A stretch of 53,724 bases of DNA from Lapillicoccus sp. (GTDB lineage Bacteria; Actinomycetota; Actinomycetes; Actinomycetales; Dermatophilaceae): positions 1-53,724 of the forward strand of contig NZ_JANXRJ010000295.1 of assembly GCF_025353065.1 (NCBI RefSeq). The letters run 5' to 3'. Within the stretch, counting starts at the first letter, position 1; the number at the start of each line of letters is the position of its first letter. The position numbers and the translations under genes are program-made. The notes beneath the pieces were generated by a model. It had not been told where the DNA came from, did not search any database, and saw only the letters and a list, made by a program, of their open reading frames with translations. Positions 1 through 10,302 of this stretch are shown here, piece by piece.

Positions 1-818
1 CCCGCGGCGAGCATCGCCGTCTGGGAGGGCAGGGACCCGGTCCCCGCGTCGAGCGTGCCGAGGCCGGTCGCCAGCGTGGAGGCACCCGACGCGAGCCGCG
101 TCGCGCCCCCCGACGCGGTGCCGGCACCGGATGCGAGAGCAGCCGACCTGTCGACGAGCTTCTGTTGGCCGGTCGTGAGCGACGAAGCTCCAGAGGCCAG
201 CTGGTCGGATCCGGTCCTTGCCGAGGCGATCCCGCCCTGCAGCTGGGTCGCCCCGTCGACGGCCTTCGCGACGCTGCTATGGACTGTGGTGAACCCGAGG
301 AGCAGCTGCTGCGCGGTTGTCGAGCTGACCTGTCCTGCAACCGACTTCGTGACCTGCGCGACGAGCTGGTTGGCGATGGTCCGGGCCAGGTAGTTGTTGG
401 CGTCGTTGGTCACCAGCTCGAGCCGAGCCTGGCGCGGGGTGAACTGCGCGCTCGAGGCGAGGTCGGCCGAGAACGTCGGAGGCACGACGATCGCGAAGTC
501 GTAGGCGCCGGAGTCGACCCCCGCCTCCGCCTGGGAGCGCGAGACCTGCTGCCAGGCGAAGGACCTGGACGTCACCAGGTCATGGGCGACATGGGCTCCG
601 ACCGCCATCCGCTCGCCGTTCGCGAGGGTCGTGCCGCTGTCCTCGATGACGACGGCGGCAGGGACGTTGGGCAGGGAGCCGTAGGGGTCCTTGTTGGCGT
701 AGAGATACAGACCCGCATAGATCATCGGGATGGTGATCATCGCAACGAGCGCGGCCCGGGCGAGCCGGCCGGCGGTGAGGCGTCGGAGCTCGGCCAGACC
801 GAGTCGGAGGAAGGTCAT
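1..818 (-). CDS. YhgE/Pip-domain membrane protein (N-terminal part, runs off the window)
   Basis: The reverse strand reads as about 272 residues of an open frame that continues past base 1. A hydrophobic helix at about residues 19-42 (ending IYAGLYLYANKDPYG) follows a short basic N-terminus. Then comes an extracytoplasmic region containing NVPAAVVIEDSG and VTNDANNYLART. From about residue 190 the chain is a periodic Ala/Ser/Gly/Thr/Leu repeat (LASGASSL, LASGASTL, LATGLGTL). This order is the hallmark of YhgE/Pip-domain proteins, ABC-2-like membrane proteins that act as export components or phage-receptor-like proteins. The ATG at 818 overlaps the stop of the upstream ABC-ATPase-like gene as ATGA, so the two should be translated together. 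Substrate unknown; the C-terminal helices are outside the window. Confidence 0.8.
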   Translation of the reverse strand, partial: MTFLRLGLAELRRLTAGRLARAALVAMITIPMIYAGLYLYANKDPYGSLPNVPAAVVIEDSGTTLANGERMAVGAHVAHDLVTSRSFAWQQVSRSQAEAGVDSGAYDFAIVVPPTFSADLASSAQFTPRQARLELVTNDANNYLARTIANQLVAQVTKSVAGQVSSTTAQQLLLGFTTVHSSVAKAVDGATQLQGGIASARTGSDQLASGASSLTTGQQKLVDRSAALASGAGTASGGATRLASGASTLATGLGTLDAGTGSLPSQTAMLAA

Positions 819-1441
819 GCTGCTGCTCCCGTTCGGGCGGTGTGCGAGGCGTGGATGTGGGTGGCCGAATCGGCACTGCAGAGCACGACGACGGTGAAGA
901 CGTCGGCGGCGGTGCGCTGCGCGGCGGCATACCAGTCCCGAGCCTCGCCTCCGTGACGGTCGGGGCCGGCGAGGACGATGACCTGCGTGGCGGGTCGGCG
1001 GGTCGCCAGCTCGAGCAGGATGTCGGTGCGTGTCCCCGCAGGGACGTGGTCCCAGCGCAGGCTGTGGTCGCGCACGTCGTGGGCATCGAGGAGCCGCTGG
1101 ACATCGCGGCGGCGCGAGCCCTGGCGAGCCAGGGCGAGCTGCTCCTGGACGACGGCCCGCACCGACAGGGCGTCCTCCGGCGCGGTGATCCCTTCGACGT
1201 CGACGAGCGCCACGTGCTTCTGGAGGACCCGCGGGTCCGTGCTGCCCCAGAGGTCGACGGACCCGGCCGCGAGGGTCACGGCTCCACCGAGGGCGAGCGC
1301 GAGCGCAGTGATCGGCACTCCGGGGTCGCTCGCCACGACCGTCACCTCGCCCGGCTCGGCGACGAAGCTCGTCGGTCCGACGAGGAGGTCGCCGCGGCCG
1401 CTGGGGCCCGGGACCGAGAGGGTGTCGACGGTGAGCCGCAT
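815..1441 (-). CDS. ABC transporter ATPase-like protein with degenerate Walker A
   Basis: A 208-residue protein starting MRLTVDTLSV; the ATG is preceded by GGAAGGAG, and longer upstream starts would run into the operator. It follows the ABC nucleotide-binding fold: an early strand with LLVGPTSFVAEPGEVTVVAS, where a P-loop should come next, then AGSVDLWG and a Q-loop-like region HVALVDVEG, and a Walker-B-like strand VIVLAGPD. The expected GxxGxGKS/T is replaced by SDPGVPITALALALGG, with no Lys-Ser/Thr, and no clear LSGGQ signature is visible. It may therefore be a non-hydrolysing or structural partner of the YhgE/Pip protein whose start it overlaps. ATPase ancestry is my reading of the fold order, not of intact motifs. 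Confidence 0.6.
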   Translation of the reverse strand: MRLTVDTLSVPGPSGRGDLLVGPTSFVAEPGEVTVVASDPGVPITALALALGGAVTLAAGSVDLWGSTDPRVLQKHVALVDVEGITAPEDALSVRAVVQEQLALARQGSRRRDVQRLLDAHDVRDHSLRWDHVPAGTRTDILLELATRRPATQVIVLAGPDRHGGEARDWYAAAQRTAADVFTVVVLCSADSATHIHASHTARTGAAA

Positions 1442-1487
1442 GGCTCGCTCCTTCCGAAGGGCTGAGGTGCGGATGCACTTGCATTTT

Positions 1488-1505
1488 GGATACACATATG
1501 TATTC
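1488..1505. promoter_or_regulatory. Probable TetR operator in the divergent promoter region
   Basis: An AT-rich island in a GC-rich background holds the inverted repeat GGATACA-CATA-TGTATTC (6 of 7 positions pair). A second pair of half-sites (ATAC at 1507-1510, GTGTAT at 1515-1520) follows within 15 bp. It sits between the starts of the TetR gene (1530, +) and the ABC-ATPase-like gene (1441, -). Operator size and placement fit a TetR dimer repressing both directions. Promoter hexamers cannot be assigned with confidence. Confidence 0.55.
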
Positions 1506-1529
1506 AATACGAAAGTGTATGCTGATGAA

Positions 1530-2186
1530 ATGACCGTGTCGAACCGTGGCAGCATGACCCGCATCACCCCGACCACTCCCCCGATCACCCGCCGCCGGGC
1601 CGCGACGCGGGACCGCCTGGTCGGGGCCGCGCAGGAGGTGTTCGCCGAACGCGGCTTCCACGGCGCCAGCGTCGAGGACATCTGCGAGCGCGCGCAGTTC
1701 ACCCGCGGCGCCTTCTACTCGAACTTCTCCTCCAAGGACGAGCTCGTCGTCGAGATCGCCGCGCGATACTCCGAGCGCCTCCTGGCCGGCATCGCCGAGA
1801 TCGCCGAGCGCGATGACCTCGACCTGGCCCAGATCGTCGACGCGGTGCTCGAGGTGTGGACGAGCGACCGCCGCGAGCGCGAGATGTGGTTCCTCCTGCA
1901 CACGGAGTTCACCCTCTACACCATTCGCGACCGTCCGGTCGGGCGCTCCTGGGCGCGGCAGCAGGCCGGTGTCCGCAAGAGCCTGGCGGCGCTCATCGAC
2001 CAGATCTGTGCGCGCCGGGGGCTTGCGCTCGACGTCGGGTCCGAGCAGATCGCGCGGGTCGCCATGGCGCTGTTCTCGTCAGGCACCTCGCAGCATCTGC
2101 TCGAGCCGCGCGCCATCGCCGATGGTGCCCTCGGAAGCACCTTCCTCCCGCTCATCCTCCAGGCAGTGGCCCACCCGCTCGCCTGA
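1530..2186 (+). CDS. TetR/AcrR family transcriptional regulator
   Basis: A protein of 218 residues from ATG 1530, or 210 from ATG 1554 (MTRITPTTPP). The N-terminal helix-turn-helix is clear: RDRLVGAAQEVFAERGFHG, then VEDICERAQFTRGAFYSNF and SSKDELV, the canonical TetR pattern. The remainder is a helical ligand-binding and dimer domain with no assignable ligand. It is divergent from the YhgE/ABC pair with a palindromic operator between them, so it most likely autoregulates and controls that exporter. There is almost no leader between the AT-rich operator and the start, so translation may be leaderless or near-leaderless. Confidence 0.85.
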   Translation: MTVSNRGSMTRITPTTPPITRRRAATRDRLVGAAQEVFAERGFHGASVEDICERAQFTRGAFYSNFSSKDELVVEIAARYSERLLAGIAEIAERDDLDLAQIVDAVLEVWTSDRREREMWFLLHTEFTLYTIRDRPVGRSWARQQAGVRKSLAALIDQICARRGLALDVGSEQIARVAMALFSSGTSQHLLEPRAIADGALGSTFLPLILQAVAHPLA

Positions 2187-2210
2187 TTTCGGCCTGCGCG
2201 AGAGCGCCGC

Positions 2211-2936
2211 TCAGCCCCGTGACCCGAGGACGAGGTCAGGCACCTCCGTGAGGTCGTCGACGGCATACGCCGGCTCCTGGGTGTCGGCGTCGACCCGCAG
2301 GTGCTCGACGCCGTATGCCGCGTTGCGCACGAGCACGGTCGTCATCCCGAGCCGGTTGGCGCCCCACAGCTCGCGGCTGCCGCCGTCGCCGACGTACCAG
2401 CAGTCGGCCGGGGCGACGTCGAGCGCCGACGTGACCTCGAGGAAGGCGCGGGGATCCGGCTTGCGGACGCCGAGGCGCCAGGAGAAGACGGCGGCGTCCA
2501 TCCGCGCGGCGTAGGGCGTCGTCTCCCACGCCTCGGCCAGCTCGCTGCTGCAGTCGCTCAGGAGCCCGATCTGCAAGCCCGCCAGACGAATTCGGTCGAG
2601 TACCGCGAGCCCGCCGGGGCGTGGTGACCGCAGGGTCGCGGCGGTCCCGAGGTGGAGGACCAGCGCGTGGTCGAGCTGGTCCTCGCTCGGCCGCGAACCG
2701 CAGCGCAGAGCGATCGCGGCCAGCGTCTCGCGGGTGCCCCCGAGGCCGCCGACCACCCGCTCGGGGAAGCTCGTCCACATCTCGTGCCAGAAGTCGTCGC
2801 CGTCGACCCCGAGCGCACGACCCGTCGCGGCATACGCTGCGGCGCGGTCGAACTCGACGTGGGGATCGCTGAGGGTGCCGTAGAAGTCGAAGACCACGGC
2901 CTTGCCCTGCCCGGCCTCCAGTCGCTCTGCCGCCAT
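2211..2936 (-). CDS. HAD-superfamily hydrolase
   Basis: A 241-residue protein from the ATG at 2936, preceded by a GGGGAC purine stretch. Four HAD motifs are in order: motif I VVFDFYGTL (Asp17), motif II LLSDCS, motif III KPD in GVRKPDPRAF, and motif IV WYVGDGGSREL. The second acidic residue of motif I is replaced by Tyr, as in haloacid-dehalogenase-type members (DxYGT) rather than classical phosphatases (DxDGT). A phosphatase activity is therefore less certain than usual. The cap is helical, inserted after motif I. Substrate unknown. It is convergent with tetR and lies downstream of the 2-hydroxyacid dehydrogenase on the same strand. Confidence 0.8.
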   Translation of the reverse strand: MAAERLEAGQGKAVVFDFYGTLSDPHVEFDRAAAYAATGRALGVDGDDFWHEMWTSFPERVVGGLGGTRETLAAIALRCGSRPSEDQLDHALVLHLGTAATLRSPRPGGLAVLDRIRLAGLQIGLLSDCSSELAEAWETTPYAARMDAAVFSWRLGVRKPDPRAFLEVTSALDVAPADCWYVGDGGSRELWGANRLGMTTVLVRNAAYGVEHLRVDADTQEPAYAVDDLTEVPDLVLGSRG

Positions 2937-3009
2937 GTCCCCAGTATCCCAGCCGGGCCCGAGGCCGCACCCCTCCCCCCCGCGCCCTCCACGTGCTCCT
3001 CGTGCGACC

Positions 3010-3945
<936 letters not shown>

Positions 3946-3988
3946 GAAGGGAAACTACGCCGCACAGGAAACTTTCAGACACTGGGGT

Positions 3989-5230
3989 GTGACCGCCCCT
4001 CCGAGACGCTCCCGGCACCGGCCCGACGTCACCCTCGACCCGGCCCGCGCGGCCGCCAGGACCGTTACCGAATCCCTCTCGCGGCGCACGCTGCTCGCCG
4101 GGTTGGTCGGCGTGACCGGCGCCGGTGCCCTCGCCGCCTGCGGCGCGACGACGCAGGCGACAGGGAGCATCCCCTCCGGCATCTCGCCCGCGCCCACCAC
4201 CGCCGGCAGCCCGACGACGCCGCTCCCGACCTCCGCCGCAGGCACACGCGTCGCCCTGACCGCTGCCGTGGACGTCGCCACGGGGCTCAAGGTCCCCTGG
4301 AGCGCGATCGTCCTGCCCGATCGCAGCGTCCTGCTCAGCGAGCGCGACACCGCCATGGTCCGCCGGATCGCGCCCGACGGATCCCTCGCCGACGTCGGCG
4401 CCGTCCCGGGGGTCAGCCCGAGCGGGGAGGGTGGGCTCCTCGGCCTCGCCATCGACCCACAGACCTTCACGACGACCCCGGTGCTCTACGCCTACTACTC
4501 CGCCGACGGAGAGAACCGGGTCGTCGCGATGCCGTATGCCGCGGGCGGACTCGGTGAGCAGCGGACGGTGCTCGGCGGCATACCGCGGGCGGGCAACCAC
4601 AACGGCGGGCGGCTGCGCTTCGGGCCCGACGGCTACCTCTATGTCACGACGGGCGACACCGGCGAACGCGACCGGTCGCAGACGCGGGAGCAGCTCGGCG
4701 GCAGGATCCTGCGGGTCACGACGACGGGCGCGGCCGCGCCGGGCAACCCGTTCGGCACCGCGGTGTGGAGCTGGGGCCATCGCAACGTGCAGGGCATCGC
4801 GTGGAGTGCGGCCGGGACGATGTGGGCGAGCGATTTCGGGCAGGACACGTGGGACGAGCTCAACGTGATCACGCCCGGCTCGGACTACGGCTGGCCCACG
4901 GTCGAGGGCATCGCCGGCAGAGGCGGATTCACCGATCCGGCCCGGCAGTGGCGGACGAGCGACGCCTCCCCCAGCGGCATCTGCGTCGGTCCCGACGGGG
5001 CGGTCCTGATGGCCGCCCTCAGGGGCGAGTCGCTCTGGAAGATCCCCCTTGCTCCGGACGGGACGACCGGTGAGCCGCAGCGGCTGCTCCAGGGGACCTA
5101 CGGGCGGCTGCGGGACGTCCTCGTCGGCCCGGACGGCAACGTGTGGGTCGTCACCAACAACACCTCGCGGGGCACACTGAGCGACGGCGATGACCGGATC
5201 GTCCGGCTCCCCGAGTCGCTGACCGGCTGA
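3989..5230 (+). CDS. PQQ-dependent sugar dehydrogenase (sorbosone/glucose dehydrogenase type), lipoprotein
   Basis: I use GTG 3989. An ATG at 3944 is in frame but overlaps the divergent gene's start codon, leaving no room for a promoter. The N-terminus carries SRRTLLAGLVGVTGAGALAAC: twin arginines, a hydrophobic core and lipobox LAAC with Cys51, so it should be exported (possibly by Tat) and lipid-anchored outside the membrane. The body is a six-bladed beta-propeller of the glucose/sorbosone dehydrogenase family. Visible motifs are LKVPWSAIVLPD, EGGLLGLAIDP, NHNGGRLRFGPDGYLYVTTGD, WGHRNVQGIAW, the catalytic-type His regions, and SDYGWP. It oxidises a sugar aldose using PQQ; no PQQ biosynthesis genes are nearby, so the cofactor may come from elsewhere. 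Confidence 0.85.
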   Translation: MTAPPRRSRHRPDVTLDPARAAARTVTESLSRRTLLAGLVGVTGAGALAACGATTQATGSIPSGISPAPTTAGSPTTPLPTSAAGTRVALTAAVDVATGLKVPWSAIVLPDRSVLLSERDTAMVRRIAPDGSLADVGAVPGVSPSGEGGLLGLAIDPQTFTTTPVLYAYYSADGENRVVAMPYAAGGLGEQRTVLGGIPRAGNHNGGRLRFGPDGYLYVTTGDTGERDRSQTREQLGGRILRVTTTGAAAPGNPFGTAVWSWGHRNVQGIAWSAAGTMWASDFGQDTWDELNVITPGSDYGWPTVEGIAGRGGFTDPARQWRTSDASPSGICVGPDGAVLMAALRGESLWKIPLAPDGTTGEPQRLLQGTYGRLRDVLVGPDGNVWVVTNNTSRGTLSDGDDRIVRLPESLTG

Positions 5231-5258
5231 CCCGCCCCGTCACGCGCCCACCCCTCCT

Positions 5259-5333
5259 CGTTCCAAGCACACGTTTTGTCAAGTCTCGGGGGCGGCTGCG
5301 CCGGAAAACTCAACAAAACGTGTGTTCGGAACG
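5259..5333. repeat. 75-bp palindromic repeat element, copy 1, between convergent genes
   Basis: Imperfect palindrome. The left arm runs CGTTCC...CACACGTTTTGT and the right arm ACAAAACGTGTG...GGAACG, with a GC-rich centre. The same 75-bp element with compensating changes recurs at 20891-20965. It lies between the stops of two convergent genes, so it may work as a bidirectional terminator, or be a small dispersed palindromic element that has settled there. Confidence 0.75.
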
Positions 5334-5357
5334 GAAGGGGTGTAGGGGGCGGATGGG

Positions 5358-6914
5358 TCAGGAGGCGCCGAGCTTGGCGAGGATCAGCTCCCGTGCCTTG
5401 GCTGCGTCGGCCTGCCCCTTCAGCTCCTTCATGACCTGGCCGATGAGGGCACCGGCGGCCGCCACCTTGCCCTCGCGGATCTTGTCGGCGACGCCGGCGT
5501 TGGCCGCGATGACCGCGTCAACGGCGGCCTCGAGGGCGCCGTCGTCCTGGACCAGCTCGAGACCGCGGGCGTCGGCGACCGCGGTCGGCGTGCCCTCGCC
5601 GTCGAGGACCCCGTCGAGGACCTGCCGGGCCATCGAGTCGTTGAGCCGGCCGCTGGCGACGAGCCCGTCGAGCTCGGCGATGTGCGCCGGCGTCACCCCC
5701 CGCTCCGCCGCGTATGCCGTGACGTCCATCGCGTCCGCGCTGGCCCGCCGGGCGATCTCGCCGAGCCACCACTTGCGGGCGGCGGTCGAGGACGCCCCGG
5801 CGGACACGGTCTCCTCGATGACCTCGAGCAGACCCGCGTTGACGACGTCCCGCATCTCGAGGTCGGCGTAGCCCCACGCGCTCTGGAGACGTTTGCGTCG
5901 GGCGGCCGGGGGCTCGGGCAACGTCGCCCGCAGCGCCTCGACCATCTCCGGGGTCGGCGCGACCGGCACGAGGTCGGGCTCGGGGAAGTAGCGATAGTCG
6001 TCGGCGTCGGACTTCTCGCGACCCGAGGTCGTGACACCGGTATCCTCGTGCCAGTGCCGCGTCTCCTGCAGGACCCTGCCGCCCTCGGCGAGCACCGCTG
6101 CGTGCCGAGTGATCTCGTAACGGACGGCGCGTTCGACGGACCGGAACGAGTTCACGTTCTTGGTCTCGCTGCGGGTGCCGAGCGGCACCGCGAGCTGGGC
6201 CTCCCCGGTGGCGTCCGCCGCCACCTTCGGCCGGAGCGAGAGGTTGACGTCGGCCCGCATCGACCCCTCCTCCATCTTCACGTCGGAGACGCCGAGCGAC
6301 TTGAGGATGTCGCGGAGCGCCGAGACGTAGGCACGAGCGACCTCGGGCGCCCGTGCCCCGGCTCCCGGCATCGGCTTGGTGACGATCTCGATGAGCGGGA
6401 TGCCGGCGCGGTTGTAGTCGACGAGCGAGTGGTCGGCGCCGTGGATGCGGCCGGTGGCGCCACCGACGTGCAGCGACTTGCCGGTGTCCTCCTCCATGTG
6501 CGCGCGCTCGATCTCGACGCGGTAGTAGGTGCCGTCCTCGAGCTCGACGTCGAGGTGACCGTCGACGGCGATCGGCTCGTCGTACTGCGAGGTCTGGAAG
6601 TTCTTCGGCATGTCCGGGTAGAAGTAGTTCTTCCGGGCGAACCGGCTCCACGGCGCGATCTTGCAGTCGAGCGCGAGCCCGATGCGGATCGCCGACTGCA
6701 CGCCGATCTCGTTGACGACGGGAAGCGCGCCGGGCAGGCCGAGGCACACCGGGCAGACGTGGGTGTTGGGCGGCGCACCGAACTGGGTCGAGCAGCCACA
6801 GAACATCTTGGTCCGGGTGCCGAGCTCGACGTGCACCTCGAGGCCCATCACCGGGTCGAACTGCTCGAGCGCCTCCTCGTAGGAGAGGACGGGCTCCGCT
6901 GCGTGGGAGGACAT
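5358..6914 (-). CDS. gatB: Asp-tRNA(Asn)/Glu-tRNA(Gln) amidotransferase subunit B
   Basis: A full-length 518-residue GatB. The N-terminal cradle domain shows [12 protein letters not shown], the zinc site [24 protein letters not shown], and [11 protein letters not shown]. Then come [35 protein letters not shown] and a C-terminal YqeY-like tail domain ending [17 protein letters not shown], which contacts tRNA. GatB binds mischarged Glu-tRNA(Gln) or Asp-tRNA(Asn) and activates the acyl group for amidation by ammonia from GatA. It is separated from gatA by one base and is the last gene of the gatCAB run. Confidence 0.97.
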   Translation of the reverse strand: MSSHAAEPVLSYEEALEQFDPVMGLEVHVELGTRTKMFCGCSTQFGAPPNTHVCPVCLGLPGALPVVNEIGVQSAIRIGLALDCKIAPWSRFARKNYFYPDMPKNFQTSQYDEPIAVDGHLDVELEDGTYYRVEIERAHMEEDTGKSLHVGGATGRIHGADHSLVDYNRAGIPLIEIVTKPMPGAGARAPEVARAYVSALRDILKSLGVSDVKMEEGSMRADVNLSLRPKVAADATGEAQLAVPLGTRSETKNVNSFRSVERAVRYEITRHAAVLAEGGRVLQETRHWHEDTGVTTSGREKSDADDYRYFPEPDLVPVAPTPEMVEALRATLPEPPAARRKRLQSAWGYADLEMRDVVNAGLLEVIEETVSAGASSTAARKWWLGEIARRASADAMDVTAYAAERGVTPAHIAELDGLVASGRLNDSMARQVLDGVLDGEGTPTAVADARGLELVQDDGALEAAVDAVIAANAGVADKIREGKVAAAGALIGQVMKELKGQADAAKARELILAKLGAS

Positions 6915-6915
6915 C

Positions 6916-8463
6916 TCACGCCTCCTTCGGGTCGGCGGTCGGGTGGGCGGACGGGTGCGCGGTCAGGTCGGGAGCGCGGTCGAGCAGGGGGCCACCCCAC
7001 TGCTCGACGAGGGCGCGCTCGAGAGCGGAGCCCACGGCATACAGGCGCTCGTCCATCGTTGCGGGAGCGAGGATCTGGATGCCGGTCGGCAGCCCGTCCT
7101 CGTCGGCGAGGCCGCTCGGCAGCGACATGCCGGGAACGCCGGCGAGGTTGGCCGGGATCGTCGCGACGTCGTTGAGGTACATCGCCATCGGTTCGTCGAG
7201 CTTCTCCCCGATGGGGAAGGCGGTCGTCGGCGCGGTCGGCGAGACGAGGACGTCGGCGACCTCGAAGGCCCGCGAGAAGTCGTCGGCGATGAGGCGGCGC
7301 ACCTTCTGGGCCTGGCCGTAGTAAGCGTCGTAGTAGCCGGACGAGAGCGCGTAGGTGCCGAGGATGATCCGGCGCTTGACCTCGTCGCCGAAGCCGGCGT
7401 CCCGCGAGGCCGCCATGACCTGCTCGGCGCTCGGGTCGTCGACGCCTTCGGGGCGCACCCGCAGGCCGTAACGCATCGCGTCGAACTTCGCGAGGTTGCT
7501 CGACGCCTCGCTCGGGAGGATGAGGTAGTAGGCCGCGAGGGCGTAGTCGAAGTTGGGGCAGTCGACCTCGACGACCTTCGCACCACGGTCGACGAGCAGC
7601 TGCACCGACTCGTCGAACCGCGCTCGGACGCCGGCCTGGTATCCCGCGCCGCCGAGCTGCTTGACGACGCCGATGGTCAGGCCGGACACGTCGGCGGTCC
7701 GCGCGGCCTCGACGACGGGCGGCACGGGGGCATCGATCGACGTCGAGTCGCGCGGGTCGTGGCCGCCCATCACCGCGTGCAGCAGCGCCGTGTCGAGGAC
7801 GGTCCGCGCGCAGGGTCCGGCCTGGTCGAGGCTGGACGCGAGCGCGACCAGGCCATATCGCGAGACGCCGCCGTAGGTCGGCTTGGTGCCGACCGTGCCT
7901 GTGACAGCGGCCGGCTGGCGGATCGACCCGCCGGTGTCGGTGCCGATCGCGAGCGGCGCCTGGAATGACGCGACGACGCTCGACGACCCACCGCCCGACC
8001 CACCGGGGATGCGGGTGAGGTCCCACGGGTTGTGGCTCGGGCCCCAGGCCGAGTGCTCGGTCGAGCTCCCCATCGCGAACTCGTCCATGTTGGTCTTGCC
8101 GAGGATCGGCATACCGGCGGCGCGCAGCTTGGTCACGAGCGTCGCGTCATAGGGCGGGATCCAGCCCTCGAGCATCTTCGAGCCGCAGGTCGTGGGAAGG
8201 CCCTTGGTGGCCATCACGTCCTTGACGGCGATCGGCACCCCGGCCATCAGGTGGAGGTCGGCGCCCGCGGCTCGCTTTTCGTCGACGGCCTTCGCCGCGG
8301 CGAGCGCGCCGGCGGTGTCGACGTGGAGGTAGGAGTGGACGGTGCCATCGACGGCGGCGGTGCGGTCGAGGTGCGCCTGGGTCAGCTCGACGGAGCTGAT
8401 CTCCTTGCGGGACAACAGGTCTGACATCTCGGAGGCGGTCAGGCGGGTGAGGTCACTGGTCAT
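6916..8463 (-). CDS. gatA: Asp-tRNA(Asn)/Glu-tRNA(Gln) amidotransferase subunit A
   Basis: A 515-residue amidase-signature protein starting [13 protein letters not shown]; an upstream in-frame extension is low-complexity and has no family match. The Ser-cisSer-Lys triad regions are visible: Lys in [10 protein letters not shown], cis-Ser in [10 protein letters not shown] and nucleophile Ser in [12 protein letters not shown]. It hydrolyses glutamine and channels ammonia to GatB. The spacing to gatB is one base and to gatC about 97 bases, consistent with one transcript. Confidence 0.96.
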   Translation of the reverse strand: MTSDLTRLTASEMSDLLSRKEISSVELTQAHLDRTAAVDGTVHSYLHVDTAGALAAAKAVDEKRAAGADLHLMAGVPIAVKDVMATKGLPTTCGSKMLEGWIPPYDATLVTKLRAAGMPILGKTNMDEFAMGSSTEHSAWGPSHNPWDLTRIPGGSGGGSSSVVASFQAPLAIGTDTGGSIRQPAAVTGTVGTKPTYGGVSRYGLVALASSLDQAGPCARTVLDTALLHAVMGGHDPRDSTSIDAPVPPVVEAARTADVSGLTIGVVKQLGGAGYQAGVRARFDESVQLLVDRGAKVVEVDCPNFDYALAAYYLILPSEASSNLAKFDAMRYGLRVRPEGVDDPSAEQVMAASRDAGFGDEVKRRIILGTYALSSGYYDAYYGQAQKVRRLIADDFSRAFEVADVLVSPTAPTTAFPIGEKLDEPMAMYLNDVATIPANLAGVPGMSLPSGLADEDGLPTGIQILAPATMDERLYAVGSALERALVEQWGGPLLDRAPDLTAHPSAHPTADPKEA

Positions 8464-8560
8464 CGGTGGTGCTGCCTTCGTGGTGGGTCGGCGAGTGGAG
8501 GTATGCCGGGTGGAGGCGATGCGGCCGGCCCGCGGCAGGGGCGGCGCGGCATCCGGGCGG

Positions 8561-8854
8561 CTAGTCCTCGGCGAGGATGCGCGGCACGAGGAAGCGTTGC
8601 TGCTCCTGCTCGGGGGCACCCGAGAGCGCCTCCTCGGCGGTGAGGCCGGGGCGCGGAACGTCGGGGCGCGTGACGTTGGTGAGGGGCAGCGGGTGCGACA
8701 TCGGCTCGACCCCATCGGTCGGCGCCTGTTGGACCAGGGCCACCGCGTCGAGGATGACGGTGAGCTCGCCGAGCATGCGGTCGAGCTCGGCCTCGCTGAG
8801 GTCGATGCGCGCCAGAGAGGCGAGATGGGCCACGTCGTCGCGGGTGAGGGACAT
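8561..8854 (-). CDS. gatC: Asp-tRNA(Asn)/Glu-tRNA(Gln) amidotransferase subunit C
   Basis: A 97-residue Gat[21 protein letters not shown], then [20 protein letters not shown], the characteristic helical start. The proline-rich middle ([17 protein letters not shown]) and the C-terminal FLVPRIL complete the family pattern. GatC wraps around the GatA-GatB interface and stabilises the enzyme. It is the first gene of the gatCAB order and starts 21 bases after the stop of the upstream unknown gene, so it may be co-transcribed with it. Confidence 0.96.
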   Translation of the reverse strand: MSLTRDDVAHLASLARIDLSEAELDRMLGELTVILDAVALVQQAPTDGVEPMSHPLPLTNVTRPDVPRPGLTAEEALSGAPEQEQQRFLVPRILAED

Positions 8855-8875
8855 GTCCGGCAGTCTATGGGGTGC

Positions 8876-9652
8876 TCAGACGCCTCTCGGCGGGCCGTCG
8901 GTGAGCAGCCGGACGCCTTCCGCGCCCGAGAGCAGCAGCCGCGCCGCGGGGTAGTCGACGAGGTAGTCCAACGCCGCCGCCACCGCCGTCGGTGACCGCA
9001 ACTCGTGGGCCTCGGCGAGAATCAGGAGGTGGCGCCGGGTGAGGTTGGCCAGTCCGGCCCGCACGGGCGCCAGACCCTGCACGTTGTCGAAGTCGGTGAC
9101 CCGGACCGCGAGGAAGTTGAGGCTCCGCGGCTCGCCCAGCGGACCGGTGCCGATCGAGAAGCGGACGACCTTCTCGATCGAGCCCCACGGCACGGCCAGG
9201 TCGCCGGTGTGCAGGTGCGTCGTGGTCAGGGCGAGCGCGCCGGTGCGCCGGCTCCCGGCGACGACCACGCCGCTGCTGTAGAGCACGACGCCCCCGAAGC
9301 CGGCCGCGAGCACCCCTGGACCCCAGGCCGAGTGAGCCAGGCCCTGGACGGTCCACGAGAGGGCCATCACCCCCGGGAAGCCCATCCGTCCCAGCGCCAG
9401 GCGCCGGAACCCGAACTGCGTCGCCGGCGGGGACGTCTTGGGCACGAGGACACCGCGCCGCGACGGATCGCCGTGGGGTGCCGGTTGGGCCGACGGTCCG
9501 AGAGAGGTCAGCGGTCCGACGGACTTCCGTAGCTCGGGGGGTCTCGGTGGGCTGAGCGCTCCCAGCTCGGGTGGCCCGGCGGTGACCGAGCGACCGGGCG
9601 TGCGCCACCCGTTGCCGTCCGGGTCGCGTCGAGGGAGCCATTCGATGCTCAC
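8876..9652 (-). CDS. Hypothetical protein with a hydrophobic hairpin
   Basis: A 258-residue protein I do not recognise. Residues 1-75 are Pro/Gly-rich and probably disordered. Residues 85-130 are hydrophobic ([36 protein letters not shown]), enough for one or two membrane helices. The C-terminal half ([24 protein letters not shown] and so on) alternates in a beta-rich manner, resembling a PH-like or DUF-type domain after a membrane anchor. It ends 21 bases before gatC and begins 6 bases after the deoxyribosyltransferase-like gene, so the three appear to form one unit. No function is assigned. Confidence 0.6.
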   Translation of the reverse strand: MSIEWLPRRDPDGNGWRTPGRSVTAGPPELGALSPPRPPELRKSVGPLTSLGPSAQPAPHGDPSRRGVLVPKTSPPATQFGFRRLALGRMGFPGVMALSWTVQGLAHSAWGPGVLAAGFGGVVLYSSGVVVAGSRRTGALALTTTHLHTGDLAVPWGSIEKVVRFSIGTGPLGEPRSLNFLAVRVTDFDNVQGLAPVRAGLANLTRRHLLILAEAHELRSPTAVAAALDYLVDYPAARLLLSGAEGVRLLTDGPPRGV

Positions 9653-9658
9653 AAGGCA

Positions 9659-10195
9659 TCAACGCTCCAGAGGTCGCGGGAGTGTCACCCGCGGTCGACG
9701 GAGGTCGTGACGATCGTCACCCACCGCATCGGTGGCGAGCGACCGCACAGGGATGGCTACGGCGGCCAGCACGGCGGTCAGCCCGGCGCTGCCTCCCGGC
9801 GGCGCCGGGACGACCCGCGTCCCGACCGACACGGCATACGCGATCTCGGCCTGGGTGCCGTCGGCCGGCGTCCCCGGTGGCGTGAGGTCGATCAGGACGT
9901 CCGCCATCTCGACCGCCGCGTCGTTGACCCGCTGGGCCTGCTCGCTCCAGGCTCCCTGCCAGGCCCGGTGGGGGCTGTAGACGAGGTGGCCCGCCTTGAC
10001 GCAGGCGACCCGCACGGCATCCCGCCACTCGACATAGAGCCGGTGCGCGTCGGTGTCCCACATCCCCGGCTGCCACCACACCTTGATCGGCCCGGCGAGC
10101 ATGACGATCAGGGGCTCCGTGGGGGGGAGGTCGACCTGGACGGCTCCCTCTCCCTCGCGGGCGAGCACGACGGGATCGAAAGCGCTCACCCTCAC
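9659..10195 (-). CDS. Nucleoside 2-deoxyribosyltransferase-like protein
   Basis: A 178-residue protein with EPLIVMLAGPIKVWW near the N-terminus, an acidic/aromatic segment WDTDAHRLYVEWRDAV, then SPHRAWQGAW, and MADVLIDLTPPGTPADGTQAEIAYAVSVGTRVV. The order LAGP, ADV, DxGTxxEIAYA is the pattern of the nucleoside 2-deoxyribosyltransferase superfamily, where the Glu of the last motif is usually the nucleophile (here in QAEIAYA). Members exchange or hydrolyse nucleosides, but many are poorly characterised, so the chemistry is a family-level guess. It lies immediately upstream of the unknown gene that precedes gatC. Confidence 0.65.
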   Translation of the reverse strand: MRVSAFDPVVLAREGEGAVQVDLPPTEPLIVMLAGPIKVWWQPGMWDTDAHRLYVEWRDAVRVACVKAGHLVYSPHRAWQGAWSEQAQRVNDAAVEMADVLIDLTPPGTPADGTQAEIAYAVSVGTRVVPAPPGGSAGLTAVLAAVAIPVRSLATDAVGDDRHDLRRPRVTLPRPLER

Positions 10196-10302
10196 AGAGC
10201 CTACGTCGGGTGACCGGGTTTCGCCCGGGTGCTGTCGAAGTCCCCAACTCAGCTTAATTTCGCGCTCGACTTATTTACGCACAATTTGAAATACTCACAC
10301 CC

